Assembly (NCBI GenBank): GCA_001724025.1
Contig: MEDJ01000019.1
Span: forward strand, 158,359-222,358
Reading direction: 5' to 3'
Length of the DNA: 64,000 bases
Source: Acidobacteria bacterium SCN 69-37
Lineage (GTDB): Bacteria; Acidobacteriota; Vicinamibacteria; Vicinamibacterales; SCN-69-37
Below, piece by piece: positions 1-9,488 of the stretch; position 1 is the first letter of the stretch; each line of letters opens with the position of its first letter. Both the position numbers and the translations under genes were made by a program. Below the pieces are notes generated by a model. It was given only the letters and a program-made list of their open reading frames with translations. It did no database searches and was not told the DNA's origin.

Positions 1-122
1 TCGTCGTGAGCCGGGCCCCCGGTGACAAGTGTCCTCGGTGCTGGCGTGTCGTCGATCACCTCACGCCGATCGGGACGTGCGATCGGTGTGACGAGGCGAT
101 GAAGGCCCCTGATGTTGCCTGA
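1..122 (+). CDS. ileS: Isoleucyl-tRNA synthetase, C-terminal end only (left-truncated by the window)
   Basis: Reading from base 3, the frame gives a short C-terminal tail with the pattern CPRCW, then about 17 residues later CDRC, ending at TGA 120-122. This is the zinc-binding tail of bacterial class I isoleucyl-tRNA synthetase, where the first pair is almost always followed by Trp. The stop overlaps the start of lspA by 11 bases. An ileS-lspA junction is a very common bacterial arrangement and supports the call. Only about 39 residues are visible, so nothing can be said about the catalytic domain. Confidence 0.85.
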   Translation, partial: VVSRAPGDKCPRCWRVVDHLTPIGTCDRCDEAMKAPDVA

Positions 123-669
123 CACGCCGCCGACGGCCGCAGAGACGGCAGGCGACCGCCCGCGGGCGGTCGTCCGGCCCGCTGCCGGGACCATCGGCTG
201 GTGGCTCGTCGCCACGATCGTCGTCGTCGATCAGATCACGAAGCTGCTCGTGCAGCGCTATATCCCCCTGTTCGACGGTGTGACCGTGATTCCCGGTCTC
301 GTCGATTTGATCCACATCCAGAACGCGGGCGTGGCGTTCGGCTTCATGAACGACGTCGCGCACCCGTACCGGTTCGCATTGACGACGGCCCTGGCCGTCG
401 CGGCCCTCGTCGGGATCGTCTACTACGCGCGACAAATCGCCCCGGCCGAGCGGCTCGCGCGTCTGGGCCTGTCGCTGATCCTGGGCGGAGCGGTCGGGAA
501 TCTGATCGACAGGCTGCGCTTCGGCTACGTCGTCGACTTCATCGACGTCTACCAGGGCGAGTGGCACTTCTGGGCCTTCAACGTCGCCGACGCGGCCATC
601 TCGTGCGGCGCGGTGCTGCTGTTCATCGAACTTTTCTTCGCGGGGCGCCATGCATCCGATCCTGTTTGA
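112..669 (+). CDS. lspA: Lipoprotein signal peptidase II
   Basis: This 185-residue inner-membrane aspartyl protease removes the signal peptide of prolipoproteins after Lgt has added diacylglycerol. Four hydrophobic segments are visible. The family signatures are NAGVAFGF (about 71-78), GGAVGNLIDR (about 125-134) with VVDFID just after, and FNVADAAIS (about 157-165). The catalytic aspartates should be D142 (VVDF) and D160 (NVAD). The N-terminus has an extra polar stretch of about 25 residues before the first membrane helix. The gene starts inside ileS and its last 20 bases overlap lgt, so the two consecutive steps of lipoprotein maturation are translationally linked. Confidence 0.95.
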   Translation: MLPDTPPTAAETAGDRPRAVVRPAAGTIGWWLVATIVVVDQITKLLVQRYIPLFDGVTVIPGLVDLIHIQNAGVAFGFMNDVAHPYRFALTTALAVAALVGIVYYARQIAPAERLARLGLSLILGGAVGNLIDRLRFGYVVDFIDVYQGEWHFWAFNVADAAISCGAVLLFIELFFAGRHASDPV

Positions 670-1435
670 AGTCGGCAACTGGCCGGTCTATTCGTACGGC
701 GTGCTGCTGGCCGCGGCCTACCTGGCGGCACTGCAGCTGGCCGTGGTCCGGGCGCGGCGGATCGGCCTCGACGGCGCGCGCGTGATGGACCTCGGCATCT
801 ATCTAATCATCGCGGCGCTCGTCGGCGCCAAGGCGATGCTGATTGCCGTCGACTTCGACTACTTCGTCTCGAATCCGGGCCAGGTCCTGTCGCTCGTGCG
901 GGCCGGCGGGGTCTTCTACGGCGGCCTGATCCTCGCGGTCGCCGTCGGTCTGTGGCTGGTCAGACGCTACAGGCTGCCGATGTGGACCACGGCCGACCTG
1001 TTCGCACCGGGCATCGCGCTCGGGCACGTCATCGGCCGGTTCGGTTGCCTGCTCGCCGGCTGCTGTTACGGCCGGCCGACAGACGTGCCGTGGGCGATCA
1101 CGTTCTCCGACCCGGTCGCCACCGCCAACACCGGCACGCCGCTCGGGATTCCGCTGCACCCGACGCAGATCTACGACGCGGGCGCCGAGTTGCTGATCAT
1201 GATCGTGCTGCTCACCACGGAACGGCGAGGCCGCCCGTTCGCCGGCCGCACGTTCTGGCTCTATATCCTCCTCTACGGCATCTCGCGATTCATCGTCGAG
1301 ATCTACCGCGGCGACGAGCGCGGCAGTGTGTTCGGGCTGTCCACGTCGCAGTTCATCTCCGTCCTCGCGATCCCGCTCGCCCTGGCCATGCTCGCGTGGC
1401 TGCGTCAGCGACGGACTGCGGCGTCGGCGGCCTGA
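650..1435 (+). CDS. lgt: Prolipoprotein diacylglyceryl transferase
   Basis: This 261-residue polytopic membrane enzyme transfers diacylglycerol from phosphatidylglycerol to the lipobox cysteine, the step before LspA. The family signature GRFGCLLAGCCYG (about 129-141) holds the essential arginine R130. HPTQIYD (about 165-171) and the C-terminal EIYRGDERGS region with its conserved arginine are also present. The first substrate motif reads YGG rather than HGG (about 90-92), a common family variant. The ATG at 650 lies inside lspA, and a pseudouridine synthase gene follows 14 bases after the stop. Confidence 0.95.
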   Translation: MHPILFEVGNWPVYSYGVLLAAAYLAALQLAVVRARRIGLDGARVMDLGIYLIIAALVGAKAMLIAVDFDYFVSNPGQVLSLVRAGGVFYGGLILAVAVGLWLVRRYRLPMWTTADLFAPGIALGHVIGRFGCLLAGCCYGRPTDVPWAITFSDPVATANTGTPLGIPLHPTQIYDAGAELLIMIVLLTTERRGRPFAGRTFWLYILLYGISRFIVEIYRGDERGSVFGLSTSQFISVLAIPLALAMLAWLRQRRTAASAA

Positions 1436-1449
1436 CCGGAGCCCGCGTC

Positions 1450-2466
1450 GTGCGCAGCGTCGTCCCGTCGACCCGACACGAACTGGTGGTCGCCGCAGGC
1501 GACGCGGGACGGCGGCTCGACCTCTACCTCGCACAGATCCTGCCCGGGATGTCACGGTCGCAGGCCCAGCGGCTGATCCGCGAGGGAGCGGTGACGATCG
1601 GCGAGCGCGCGGCGCGACCGAGCGTCATGGTCACGGCCGGGACGACGATCGTCGTCCATGTACCGCCGCCGCTGCCCGATGTCCCACAGCCGGAAGATCT
1701 CCCGCTGTCCATCCTGTACGACGACGACGACATCGTGGTGATCGAGAAGCCGGCGGGCATGGTGGTACACCCGGCAGCGGGCCATCACGACGGCACACTC
1801 GTCAACGCCCTCCTGTTTCACGTGAGCGGCCTCAGTGGCATCGGCGGACGGGCGCGGCCGGGCATCGTGCACCGCCTCGACCGCGGCACGTCCGGCGTGA
1901 TGGTGGTCGCCAAGCACGACCGCGCGCACCAGCACCTGTCGAAGCAGTTCCACGATCGGACGGTCCACAAGGTCTACACGGCGCTCGTGTGGGGGACGCC
2001 CGAGACCGGGCGTGTCTTCGATCGGGCGATCGGACGCGATCCACGCGATCGGCAGAAGATCTCGAGCCGCGCCCGGCGCACGCGGACCGCCTTCACGCGC
2101 ATCGACCACGTCGAGTCGTTCCCCAGGGTCTCCCTCGTGGACGTGACGATCGGATCGGGCCGCACGCACCAGATCCGCGTACACCTCTCCGAGGCCGGCT
2201 ATCCCATCGTCGGCGATGCGCTCTACGGCGGACGCCGGCGGCGCGGTGGCCCTGCGGCCCTTGCCGGGCTCGACCGACCGTTCCTGCACGCCAGGCGCCT
2301 GTCGTTCCTGCACCCGGCCGATGGACGCCCTGTCGCCTTCGAATCGCCGCTGCCCGCCGATCTGACCGCGGTGGTCACGCGATTGCGGCAGTCGTCGCCG
2401 CGCCCATCCCCTGCGCCCGACACACACGATCCGACAGTCCCGGAAGATGCCCATGCCGAACACTAG
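1450..2466 (+). CDS. rluD: RluA-family 23S rRNA pseudouridine synthase (RluD-like)
   Basis: This 338-residue enzyme isomerises uridine to pseudouridine in rRNA. An S4 RNA-binding domain comes first (RRLDLYLAQILPGMSRSQAQ, about 18-37). The catalytic domain has the family motif HRLDRGTSG, whose aspartate is catalytic, and the later motif GRTHQIRVHL. The frame stays open far upstream inside lgt, so the start is inferred: the GTG at 1450 puts the S4 domain near the N-terminus. RluD-type enzymes modify helix 69 of 23S rRNA, but RluC or RluB-like specificity cannot be excluded by eye. The last 20 bases overlap the Nudix gene. Confidence 0.88.
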   Translation: MRSVVPSTRHELVVAAGDAGRRLDLYLAQILPGMSRSQAQRLIREGAVTIGERAARPSVMVTAGTTIVVHVPPPLPDVPQPEDLPLSILYDDDDIVVIEKPAGMVVHPAAGHHDGTLVNALLFHVSGLSGIGGRARPGIVHRLDRGTSGVMVVAKHDRAHQHLSKQFHDRTVHKVYTALVWGTPETGRVFDRAIGRDPRDRQKISSRARRTRTAFTRIDHVESFPRVSLVDVTIGSGRTHQIRVHLSEAGYPIVGDALYGGRRRRGGPAALAGLDRPFLHARRLSFLHPADGRPVAFESPLPADLTAVVTRLRQSSPRPSPAPDTHDPTVPEDAHAEH

Positions 2467-3010
2467 TCGACCGAAGCTGCGCGCGAGCCGCACGATGTAC
2501 AAGGGCCGCGTCATCAGCGTGGCGCAGGATACGCTGACGACCGCCGACGGGCGGACCGTCCGCATGGACGTCGTCAGGCACCGGGGATCGGTCGTCCTCG
2601 TGCCGCAGCCCACGCCGCGGACCGTCGTGCTGATCCGGCAGTATCGCTATGTGATCGACAAGTGGATCTGGGAACTGCCGGCTGGTTCGCTCGAAGAGGG
2701 TGAAACGCCGACGCGCGGGGCCCGGCGCGAGTGTGCCGAGGAGATCGGCTGGTCCCCGAAGACCCTCGTGCGGCTGGGCGTGTATTACCCGACGCCGGGA
2801 TTCTGCGACGAGAAGCTGACGTTCTTCGCGTGCCGCGATCTCGTCAGGCCGTCGGGCGCGGTGCACCGCGACCCGGACGAGCAGATCACGACAGCGGAGA
2901 TGACGCTGCGCGAGGCGTGGCGGATGATCGAGCGCGGCGAGATCCTCGACCTGAAGACCGTGGTCGGCCTCGGCATGGCCAGGGGCCGGCTGCCTGCACG
3001 CGAACGCTGA
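2447..3010 (+). CDS. Nudix hydrolase, ADP-ribose pyrophosphatase type
   Basis: This 187-residue protein has a perfect Nudix box (GX5EX7REXXEEXG) spanning GSLEEGETPTRG and ARRECAEEIG, which coordinates the catalytic divalent metal. The preceding VVLVPQPTPRTVVLIRQYRY and the WELPAGS lead-in are typical of the ADP-ribose/ADP-sugar pyrophosphatase (NudF) branch, which hydrolyses ADP-ribose to AMP and ribose 5-phosphate. The exact substrate cannot be read from sequence. It is the last gene of the ileS-lspA-lgt-rluD chain and converges on lon. Confidence 0.88.
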   Translation: MPMPNTSRPKLRASRTMYKGRVISVAQDTLTTADGRTVRMDVVRHRGSVVLVPQPTPRTVVLIRQYRYVIDKWIWELPAGSLEEGETPTRGARRECAEEIGWSPKTLVRLGVYYPTPGFCDEKLTFFACRDLVRPSGAVHRDPDEQITTAEMTLREAWRMIERGEILDLKTVVGLGMARGRLPARER

Positions 3011-3023
3011 TCGTCCGCGTGCA

Positions 3024-3037
3024 GGCACGGTCGTGCC
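3024..3037. terminator. Short inverted repeat between convergent genes
   Basis: The 31-base gap between the Nudix gene and lon holds GGCACG-GT-CGTGCC, a perfect 6-bp inverted repeat. It may serve as a bidirectional terminator for these convergent genes. No U-tract follows on either strand and the loop is very short, so this is weak. Confidence 0.3.
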
Positions 3038-3041
3038 GGCG

Positions 3042-5474
3042 TCAGGCGAGGTTGAAGCGAGGCCTCGGTCCGCCGGTCCGCGGCGAATCGGTCTTGCGCG
3101 TCGATGGCTGCAGGGCGAGGACGAGCACCTCGTCCATCTCGGCCACATAGTGGATGGTGAGATCCTGCCGCTGAGCCGGCGTCAGATCCTCGAGGATGTT
3201 GCGCTCGTTCTGGCGAGGCAGGATGAGCTCCTTCATCCCCATGCGCCTGGCCGCGAGCACCTTCTCCTTGATCCCGCCGACGGGCAGCACGCGTCCGGAC
3301 AGCGTGATCTCGCCCGTCATCGCCAGATCCCGTCGCACGGGCCGTCCCGACAGGGCCGACGCCAACGCCGTCACCATCGTCACCCCGGCCGAGGGGCCGT
3401 CCTTCGGAATGGCCCCGGCCGGCACGTGGAGATGGATCTCGGCATCCTTGTAGAACGTCGCATCCACGCCGTACCGCGCCGCGTTCGCACGGAACCACGA
3501 GAGCGCGATGCGCGCCGACTCCTTCATCACATCGCCCAGTTGCCCGGTCAGCGTCAAGTGACTGGCGCCGGGCATCCGTGACGCCTCGACGACGAGCACG
3601 TCGCCCCCCACGGGCGTCCAGGCCAGCCCGATCGCCACGCCCGGATCGCGCGTCCGGTCCCGCATCTCCTCGTCGAGGTGGCGCGGGGCCCCGAGCAGGT
3701 CGGTGACGACGTCCGGCGTGACCGTGACGGGGGTGGTGTCCCCCTCGGCGTGGCGGCGGGCGATCTTCCGGACCACGGATCCGATCTCCCGCTCGAGGTT
3801 GCGGACGCCGGCCTCGCGCGTGTACCCGTGGATCAGGGCGACAAGCGCCTCGTCGGTGAAGGTGACGGCCTCACGGGCCAGGCCGTGACTGCGGATCTGG
3901 CGATCGACCAGATGATCGCGCGCAATCTGCAGCTTCTCTTCCCCCGTGTAGCCCGACAGTTCCAGCACTTCCATGCGATCGCGCAGGGGCGGCGGCACCG
4001 TGTCCATGACGTTGGCCGTGGTGATGAACAGCACCTCGGACAGGTCGAACGGCACGTCGAGGTAGTGATCGCGGAACGCGTTGTTCTGTTCCGGATCGAG
4101 GACCTCGAGCAGCGCCGATGCCGGATCGCCACGGAAGTCCGAGCCGAGCTTGTCGATCTCGTCGAGGACGAACACGGGATTCTTCGACTCGGCACGACGC
4201 AGTCCCTGGATGATCTGACCCGGCAGCGCCCCGACGTACGTGCGGCGATGCCCGCGGATCTCGCCCTCGTCGCGCATGCCGCCCAGGGCGACGCGAACGA
4301 CCTTGCGGCCGAGCGCGGTCGCGATCGAGCGGGCCAGTGACGTCTTGCCCACGCCCGGAGGACCGACGAAGCACAGGATCGGGCCCTTCACGTCGGGCTG
4401 CAGCTTGCGCACGGCGAGGTATTCCAGGATGCGGTCCTTGAGGCGATCGAGCCCCGAGTGATCGGCGTCGAGGACGTCCTTCGTCTTCTTCAGATCGATG
4501 ACCTCCTCGGTCCGCTGATTCCACGGCAGCGTCACGAGCCAGTCGATGTAGGTCCGCGCCACCGTGTACTCGGCGGCGGCCGCAGGAATCTTCGACAGGC
4601 GATCGAGCTCGCGCATCGCTTCCTTGCGCACCTCGTCCGGCATGCCGGCGGCCTCGATCCGATCGCGCAGTTCTTCGAGTTCACGCGCCTGGTCGTCGCC
4701 CTCGCCGAGTTCCTTCTGGATGGCCTTCATCTGCTCGCGCAGGAAGTACTCGCGCTGGCCCTTGCCCACTTCGGACTGGACCTGCGACTGGATCTTCGAG
4801 CCGAGTTCGAGCACCTCCAGTTCCTTGGTCAGGATGCGGTTCAGCTTGTCCATCCGATCCCGGACCCCGGCCGTCGACAGCAGATCCTGCCGCGTGGCCG
4901 TCCCGATCGTGCTGAGGCTCGACGCGATGAAGTCCGTGAGCCGCGGCACGTCCGTGATGTTGCTGGCCAGCGCGGTGAGATCCTCGGACAGCACCGGCGA
5001 GAGCTGCACGACCTGCGTGAAGTTCGCGCGGATGTTGCGTTCGAGCGCATCGATCTCGAGCGCATCCGTATCCACGGCGCTGTCGGTCAATTCGCTGACC
5101 TCGGCGCGCAGGTACGGCCGCGTCGACACGACACGATCGAGGTGCAGCCGCGTCAGGCCCTGCACGATCAGGCGGAGGCTGCCGTCGGGCAGCTTGAACA
5201 TCTTGTGGATATGGGTCAGCGTGCCGACCTCGTGCAGGTCGGCTTCGCCGGGATCCTCCTGGCCGGGTTCCTTCTGCGTGAACACGCCGATCACCTTCGC
5301 GTTCGCGATCGCATCGTCGATCAGGGCGACGGACGACTCGCGGGCGACGGCCAGCGGCATGAACGAATTCGGGAACAGCACGGTGTCGCGCAGCGGCAGG
5401 GCCGCGACCTCGCGTGGGACTGTGAAAGTCCGCTCGGGCGTACCGGGATCGTGATCGAACGTGGAGTCACTCAT
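3042..5474 (-). CDS. lon: ATP-dependent Lon protease
   Basis: This is an 810-residue cytoplasmic AAA+ serine protease that degrades misfolded and regulatory proteins. In order it has a LonN substrate-binding domain ([19 protein letters not shown] at about 24-42), a coiled linker, and an AAA+ module with Walker [10 protein letters not shown] and Walker [12 protein letters not shown]. The C-terminal protease domain has the serine in KDGPSAG and the lysine in [10 protein letters not shown]. The frame is open 79 codons further upstream. The ATG at 5474 is chosen because it is preceded by an AAGGGG-like ribosome site and gives the usual family length. It lies 140 bases downstream of dksA, separated by a terminator-like hairpin. 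Confidence 0.96.
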   Translation of the reverse strand: MSDSTFDHDPGTPERTFTVPREVAALPLRDTVLFPNSFMPLAVARESSVALIDDAIANAKVIGVFTQKEPGQEDPGEADLHEVGTLTHIHKMFKLPDGSLRLIVQGLTRLHLDRVVSTRPYLRAEVSELTDSAVDTDALEIDALERNIRANFTQVVQLSPVLSEDLTALASNITDVPRLTDFIASSLSTIGTATRQDLLSTAGVRDRMDKLNRILTKELEVLELGSKIQSQVQSEVGKGQREYFLREQMKAIQKELGEGDDQARELEELRDRIEAAGMPDEVRKEAMRELDRLSKIPAAAAEYTVARTYIDWLVTLPWNQRTEEVIDLKKTKDVLDADHSGLDRLKDRILEYLAVRKLQPDVKGPILCFVGPPGVGKTSLARSIATALGRKVVRVALGGMRDEGEIRGHRRTYVGALPGQIIQGLRRAESKNPVFVLDEIDKLGSDFRGDPASALLEVLDPEQNNAFRDHYLDVPFDLSEVLFITTANVMDTVPPPLRDRMEVLELSGYTGEEKLQIARDHLVDRQIRSHGLAREAVTFTDEALVALIHGYTREAGVRNLEREIGSVVRKIARRHAEGDTTPVTVTPDVVTDLLGAPRHLDEEMRDRTRDPGVAIGLAWTPVGGDVLVVEASRMPGASHLTLTGQLGDVMKESARIALSWFRANAARYGVDATFYKDAEIHLHVPAGAIPKDGPSAGVTMVTALASALSGRPVRRDLAMTGEITLSGRVLPVGGIKEKVLAARRMGMKELILPRQNERNILEDLTPAQRQDLTIHYVAEMDEVLVLALQPSTRKTDSPRTGGPRPRFNLA

Positions 5475-5556
5475 CTCAGTTCCCCTTGTCGTCGTGGAGA
5501 GGCGTCCCCCGGACCCGCAGTCCGGCGGGACACCCGAAATCAGGTACAAACGAGAA

Positions 5557-5590
5557 ACGCGCAGATTCCGCCACCGCGGAACCTGCGCGT
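5557..5590 (-). terminator. Intrinsic terminator downstream of dksA
   Basis: The arms CGCGCAG/CTGCGCG and TTCCGC/GCGGAA pair around a CACC loop with one A-C mismatch, giving about 14 paired positions. On the minus strand the hairpin is followed by TTCTCGTTTGT, a T-rich run. It lies between the dksA stop and the lon start, so it either ends the dksA transcript or attenuates read-through into lon. Confidence 0.65.
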
Positions 5591-5614
5591 CGAGACCTCG
5601 GCGAAGGTGCCGGG

Positions 5615-6064
5615 CTAGCTCAGGTCGATCAGAAAGCCGGCCGGACGTCGCTGGGCGAGATGCCGCTCGCGCAGCTCGGCCATCTCGCGCTCTTCCTCGC
5701 AGTCCTTGCACCTGACGGCGAACGGGAGCGCCCGCAGACGGCGCTCGGAGATTTCATCGCCGCACTCGTTGCAGTAGCCATACGTCTTCTCGTCGAGCCG
5801 GGTCAACGCTTCCTCGATCTTGTGGAGCGTCTCGGACTTCATCTGGATCAGGGCGAGTTCGATGTCGTCCTGGATGTCCGCCTCGGTCGTCTCGGCCGCG
5901 TCGAGCACGCCCTGGCCTTCGCCGGAAGCCCCGAAGGCCCGGACGTCGCGCATCTTCTCCTGCACCTCGCTGAGAATCTCACGACGCCGTTCCTCGAGGA
6001 TCCGCTTCAGCTCCGCATATCGTGCAGTTGGCATGTCGTCCGTGCTGGTAGTCCGTCGAGTCAT
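5615..6064 (-). CDS. dksA: DksA/TraR-family zinc-finger transcription factor
   Basis: This 149-residue protein has a long predicted coiled-coil (about 20-95, rich in E, R, K, D) followed by a four-cysteine zinc finger, CNEC then CKDC about 20 residues later. That is the architecture of DksA-type proteins, which enter the RNA polymerase secondary channel and work with (p)ppGpp. The ATG at 6064 has a strong GGAGG ribosome site 6-7 bases upstream. An in-frame ATG ten codons later (MPTARY) is a weaker alternative. The acidic coiled-coil tip (TTEADIQDD) is consistent with a functional factor. A rel/spoT gene lies 1 kb away on the same strand. Confidence 0.88.
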   Translation of the reverse strand: MTRRTTSTDDMPTARYAELKRILEERRREILSEVQEKMRDVRAFGASGEGQGVLDAAETTEADIQDDIELALIQMKSETLHKIEEALTRLDEKTYGYCNECGDEISERRLRALPFAVRCKDCEEEREMAELRERHLAQRRPAGFLIDLS

Positions 6065-6130
6065 TGCGCCCTCCTCACAGGTCGATTCGCGCCAGACGAA
6101 AGGTCGAACCCGAAATGAATCATTCCTCAA

Positions 6131-6147
6131 AGCAATAATTGTGCCAA
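6131..6147 (-). promoter_or_regulatory. Sigma54-type -24/-12 promoter upstream of dksA
   Basis: On the minus strand the sequence reads TTGGCACAATTATTGCTTT. It matches the RpoN consensus TGGCAC-N5-TTGC with the invariant GG and GC dinucleotides correctly spaced. It would start transcription about 55 bases before the dksA ATG. No enhancer-binding-protein site was identified. Confidence 0.5.
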
Positions 6148-6175
6148 TTCTACACACATCGAGACCGAGATGCAA
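6147..6175 (-). promoter_or_regulatory. Sigma70 promoter upstream of dksA
   Basis: On the minus strand TTGCAT (6170-6175) is separated by 17 bases from TAGAAT (6147-6152), with TG three bases before the -10 box. The -10 box shares one base with the -24 element of the sigma54-type site, so the two would compete or act under different conditions. Confidence 0.6.
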
Positions 6176-6346
6176 GCTCGATGCTGTCACCGACCGGCCT
6201 GAAAATGTGTCACGCCTGGTCCACTCCCTGGGGACACTGGAGCGGACTGCCGGGCCGTCGCGTGCAGACTTAGACGGACGACCGGGCGATCAAGTTCTTT
6301 GTTGCAACACGCACCGGTAGTTGCCCGCCGGGCGCCGGCCTTCTGC

Positions 6347-6352
6347 TATACT
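6347..6352 (+). promoter_or_regulatory. Candidate -10 box for rpmB
   Basis: TATACT lies 56 bases upstream of the rpmB start. No good -35 hexamer is found at 16-18 bases; TTGCCC occurs 20 bases upstream. The rest of the 6065-6408 gap holds only the dksA promoters and no further recognisable gene. Confidence 0.4.
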
Positions 6353-6408
6353 TCCGTGTTTGCCACGACCGGCAGTCGCCGGTCCATCAGTCACGGGACA
6401 CGAGCATC

Positions 6409-6600
6409 ATGGCCAAACAGTGTGAAGTCTGCGGCAAGACGCCGGTCGTCGGCCGCGTCGTCAGCCACGCGCATAACGTGACCGCCCGCCGGTTTGAGCC
6501 GAACCTGCAGCGCGTCCGCGCGGTCGTCAACGGCGGTATCCGCCGTCTGCGCGTCTGCACGCGCTGCATCCGCTCCAACAAGGTCGTCAAGGCGGCCTGA
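6409..6600 (+). CDS. rpmB: 50S ribosomal protein L28
   Basis: This 63-residue basic protein begins [15 protein letters not shown], has [13 protein letters not shown] in the middle and ends with [11 protein letters not shown]. The CxxC...CxxC pairs mark the zinc-binding form of L28. The length is typical of the short bacterial form. It stands alone behind its own -10 box, with ridA following after 106 bases. Confidence 0.95.
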   Translation: MAKQCEVCGKTPVVGRVVSHAHNVTARRFEPNLQRVRAVVNGGIRRLRVCTRCIRSNKVVKAA

Positions 6601-6706
6601 TCGCGGCCGCCGGGGCCAGGCCGTCGGGCCTGTCCGGGCGCCGTTCACGCCACAGCCGGTGCGCACATGTCACGCGTACCGGACACGACCGGGACTACTG
6701 ACACTC

Positions 6707-7090
6707 ATGACCGAACGACGGGCCATCGCCACGACGGACGCACCTGCGGCCATCGGTCCGTACAGCCAGGCCGTCGACTGCGGCGCCCTGGTCTTCGTGT
6801 CGGGACAGATTCCCGTCGACCCGTCCACGGGGCAACTGGTCGACGGCGACACGGCAGCCCAGACCCGCCAGGTACTCCGCAACCTGGCGGCCGTCCTCGA
6901 GGCCGCGGGGCTCTCGCTCGGCCACGTCGTCAAGACGACGGTCTACCTGAAGGATCTGACGGACTTCCCCGCCATGAACGCGGTCTATGCGGAGGCGTTC
7001 ACGGCCCCGCTGCCCGCCAGGGCCACGGTCGAGGTGGCCCGGCTGCCGCGCGACGTTCGCGTCGAAATCGAGATCATCGCCGCGCGGTAA
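6707..7090 (+). CDS. ridA: RidA-family enamine/imine deaminase
   Basis: This 127-residue protein speeds hydrolysis of reactive enamine/imine intermediates such as 2-aminoacrylate. The N-terminal GPYSQAV, the central [10 protein letters not shown] and the C-terminal [20 protein letters not shown] are the family hallmarks. The arginine of PARATVEV is the substrate-carboxylate ligand. The frame extends upstream through the rpmB shadow, but the ATG at 6707 gives the canonical length. The last 17 bases overlap the end of rel/spoT on the opposite strand. Confidence 0.93.
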   Translation: MTERRAIATTDAPAAIGPYSQAVDCGALVFVSGQIPVDPSTGQLVDGDTAAQTRQVLRNLAAVLEAAGLSLGHVVKTTVYLKDLTDFPAMNAVYAEAFTAPLPARATVEVARLPRDVRVEIEIIAAR

Positions 7091-9257
7091 CGCCGCCGGT
7101 CTCCCGCGCCGCCCGTTCCACGGCCAGGACGCCCTCCACATTACGGATCGACTTCATCACCGTCTCGAGGTGCTTGACGTCACTGATCTCCACGCTCATC
7201 CGGATCGATCCGCGGTGGTCGTCGTTGGCGTTGGCCTCGACCTCCCGGATGTTCGTGTTCATGTCAGCGACGCTCGCCGTGACATCGGCGAGGATGCCGC
7301 GACGGTCCTCGACGCTGATCTTCAGGCGGACCGTGTACGGCATGACGTCCGTCCCGCCATCCCACTCGACGTCGATGCGGCGCTCGGGATCGAACAGCAG
7401 GTTCACGACATTCGGACAGGTCGACGCGTGTACGGACACGCCCTTGCCACGGGTGATGTACCCGACAATCTTCTCCCCGCGGATCGGATTGCAGCACTTC
7501 GCCCGGAAAACCATCACGTCGTCGATGCCGCGGACCTTGATCTTCTGGTCCTCGCCACCGGCCGCCGGCCGGCGAGGCGGCGTCGACGGCGCGGCCTCGG
7601 CCTCGCGCTCCTTCAGCGCGTCCTGTCCCACCAGCCTCGTGAGGACCGTGCGCGCCGTGATCTTGCCGTAGCCGATCGACGCGAACAGATCGTCGACGCG
7701 GGGCCCGCCGAACTCGGCGGCGATGCGGCCGAGCGCCTCGTCGGTCACCAGCGCCCGATCCACGGTGAACCGCCGCAGTTCCTTGTCGAACAGCCGCCGG
7801 CCCAGATCGACGCTCCGCACCTTCTCCTGTGCGTGGATGAAGTGCTTGATCTTGTTGCGGGCGCGTGACGTGGCGACGAAGGTCAGCCAGTCGCGGCTCG
7901 GTGTGTGCCCGGCCTGCGTCAGTACTTCGACGATGTCGCCGTTGTTCAGGCGCGTGCGCAGCGGCACCATGCGGCCGTTGACCCGCACGCCGACGCAGCG
8001 GTGCCCGACGTCGGTGTGCACGAAGTAGGCGAAGTCCACGGCCGTCGCCCCGCGCGGCAGCGACTTCACCTCGCCCTTCGGCGTGAAGATGTAGACGTCC
8101 TCCGGGTAGAGTTCGATGCGGAGGTTCTGCATGAATTCCTGCGGATCGCGTACTTCCTGCTGGAGCTCGAGCAGGCGCCGCAGCCAGGCGAAATACTGCT
8201 CGTCGCGATCCGCTCCGACGCGGCCTTCCTTGTACTTCCAGTGCGCCGCAATGCCCTCCTCGGCGATGCGGTGCATCTCCTCGGTGCGGATCTGCAGTTC
8301 GAACGGCACGCCCCCGGGCCCGACGACCGACGTGTGCAGCGACTGGTAGCCGTTCGGTCGCGGCATCGCGATGAAGTCCTTGAAGCGGCCGTGGACCGGC
8401 GACCACATCTGGTGGACGATTCCGAGCACGCCGTAGCAGTCCTTCACGCTCGGCGTGATCACGCGCAGCGCGATGAAGTCGTAGACCTGGTCGAGCGAAA
8501 TCTTCTGTCGCTGGAGCTTCTGGTAGATCGACCAGAGGCGCTTGATCCGCCCCTGGATGCGGACCACGGGAATCTGCGCGTCGCGCAGGTGTTCGCCGAG
8601 CTCGTGCGTCAGTTCCTCGATGAGCCCCTCGGTCGCCTGGCGCTTGCGCTCGACCTCCAGGCGCAGGGCCTGGTAGGTGGCCGGCTCGAGGTGTCGGAAC
8701 GCCAGTTCCTCGAGCTCGTTCTTGACCTTGCTCATGCCGAGCCGGTTGGCCAGCGGCGCGTAGATGTCGCGCGTCTCCTGGGCAATTCGGATGCGCCGGT
8801 CCTCGGATAGGTGGTGCAGCGTCCGCATGTTGTGGAGCCGGTCGGCGAGCTTCACGAGGATGACACGGATGTCATCCACCATGGCCATGAGCATCTTGCG
8901 GAAGCTCTCGGCCTGGCGCTCCTCGCTCGAGGCGAACTGCAGGGCCGACAGCTTGGTGACGCCCTCGACGACGTGCGCGACCTGCTCGCCGAACAGCTCG
9001 CGGATCTTCTCGATCGTGTTCGGGGTGTCCTCGACGATGTCGTGCAGCAGCCCGGCGGCGATCGCCACGACGTCCAGCCGCATGTCGGCCAGGAGGTCGG
9101 CCACCAGCAGCGGATGGATCATGTACGGCTCGCCGGATCGGCGGACCTGTCCCTTGTGCTCGTAGGCCGAGAAGACGTACGCCCGTCGGAGCAGTTCCAG
9201 GTCGGCGTCGGGACTGAACGCCCGGACCTTTTCCAGGAGATCTTCGAACCGGATCAT
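7074..9257 (-). CDS. relA/spoT: Bifunctional (p)ppGpp synthetase/hydrolase (Rel/SpoT)
   Basis: This 727-residue protein controls the stringent-response alarmone. The N-terminal HD hydrolase domain contains MIHP (H48), HDIVEDT (H72, D73, E76, D77) and [11 protein letters not shown], so hydrolysis looks intact. The synthetase domain has [19 protein letters not shown]; the RxKD form is the signature of bifunctional enzymes. [11 protein letters not shown] follows. A TGS domain ([19 protein letters not shown]), a helical/zinc region (KCCNPIRGE) and a C-terminal ACT domain complete it. It is the only alarmone enzyme in the window and lies close to dksA. The start at 9257 gives [11 protein letters not shown], as in the family. 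Confidence 0.95.
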   Translation of the reverse strand: MIRFEDLLEKVRAFSPDADLELLRRAYVFSAYEHKGQVRRSGEPYMIHPLLVADLLADMRLDVVAIAAGLLHDIVEDTPNTIEKIRELFGEQVAHVVEGVTKLSALQFASSEERQAESFRKMLMAMVDDIRVILVKLADRLHNMRTLHHLSEDRRIRIAQETRDIYAPLANRLGMSKVKNELEELAFRHLEPATYQALRLEVERKRQATEGLIEELTHELGEHLRDAQIPVVRIQGRIKRLWSIYQKLQRQKISLDQVYDFIALRVITPSVKDCYGVLGIVHQMWSPVHGRFKDFIAMPRPNGYQSLHTSVVGPGGVPFELQIRTEEMHRIAEEGIAAHWKYKEGRVGADRDEQYFAWLRRLLELQQEVRDPQEFMQNLRIELYPEDVYIFTPKGEVKSLPRGATAVDFAYFVHTDVGHRCVGVRVNGRMVPLRTRLNNGDIVEVLTQAGHTPSRDWLTFVATSRARNKIKHFIHAQEKVRSVDLGRRLFDKELRRFTVDRALVTDEALGRIAAEFGGPRVDDLFASIGYGKITARTVLTRLVGQDALKEREAEAAPSTPPRRPAAGGEDQKIKVRGIDDVMVFRAKCCNPIRGEKIVGYITRGKGVSVHASTCPNVVNLLFDPERRIDVEWDGGTDVMPYTVRLKISVEDRRGILADVTASVADMNTNIREVEANANDDHRGSIRMSVEISDVKHLETVMKSIRNVEGVLAVERAARETGGVTARR

Positions 9258-9390
9258 AGGGGCCGGTGTCTAACCAGACATGTCACCGGCAGGGTCGGCG
9301 AGCCAGCGGCTGGTCCCCATGATAGCCGGAAACGACGAAACCGTTGAATCCCGGTCGGTTAACTGGCGCCGACCGACGAGGCAACCTTGC

Positions 9391-9419
9391 TTGACGACCA
9401 CCGGACCGGTCACTATACT
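9391..9419 (+). promoter_or_regulatory. Sigma70 promoter of the TPR lipoprotein gene
   Basis: TTGACG (9391-9396) is followed after exactly 17 bases by TATACT (9414-9419). The transcript would start about 63 bases before the ATG at 9489. It points away from the divergent rel/spoT gene. Confidence 0.75.
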
Positions 9420-9488
9420 GAGCCGGTTCTAGACACAGCGCCAGCCGCCCAGGGAACTCCTCGGCGTCAGATAAAAAGGGGACGTGGC

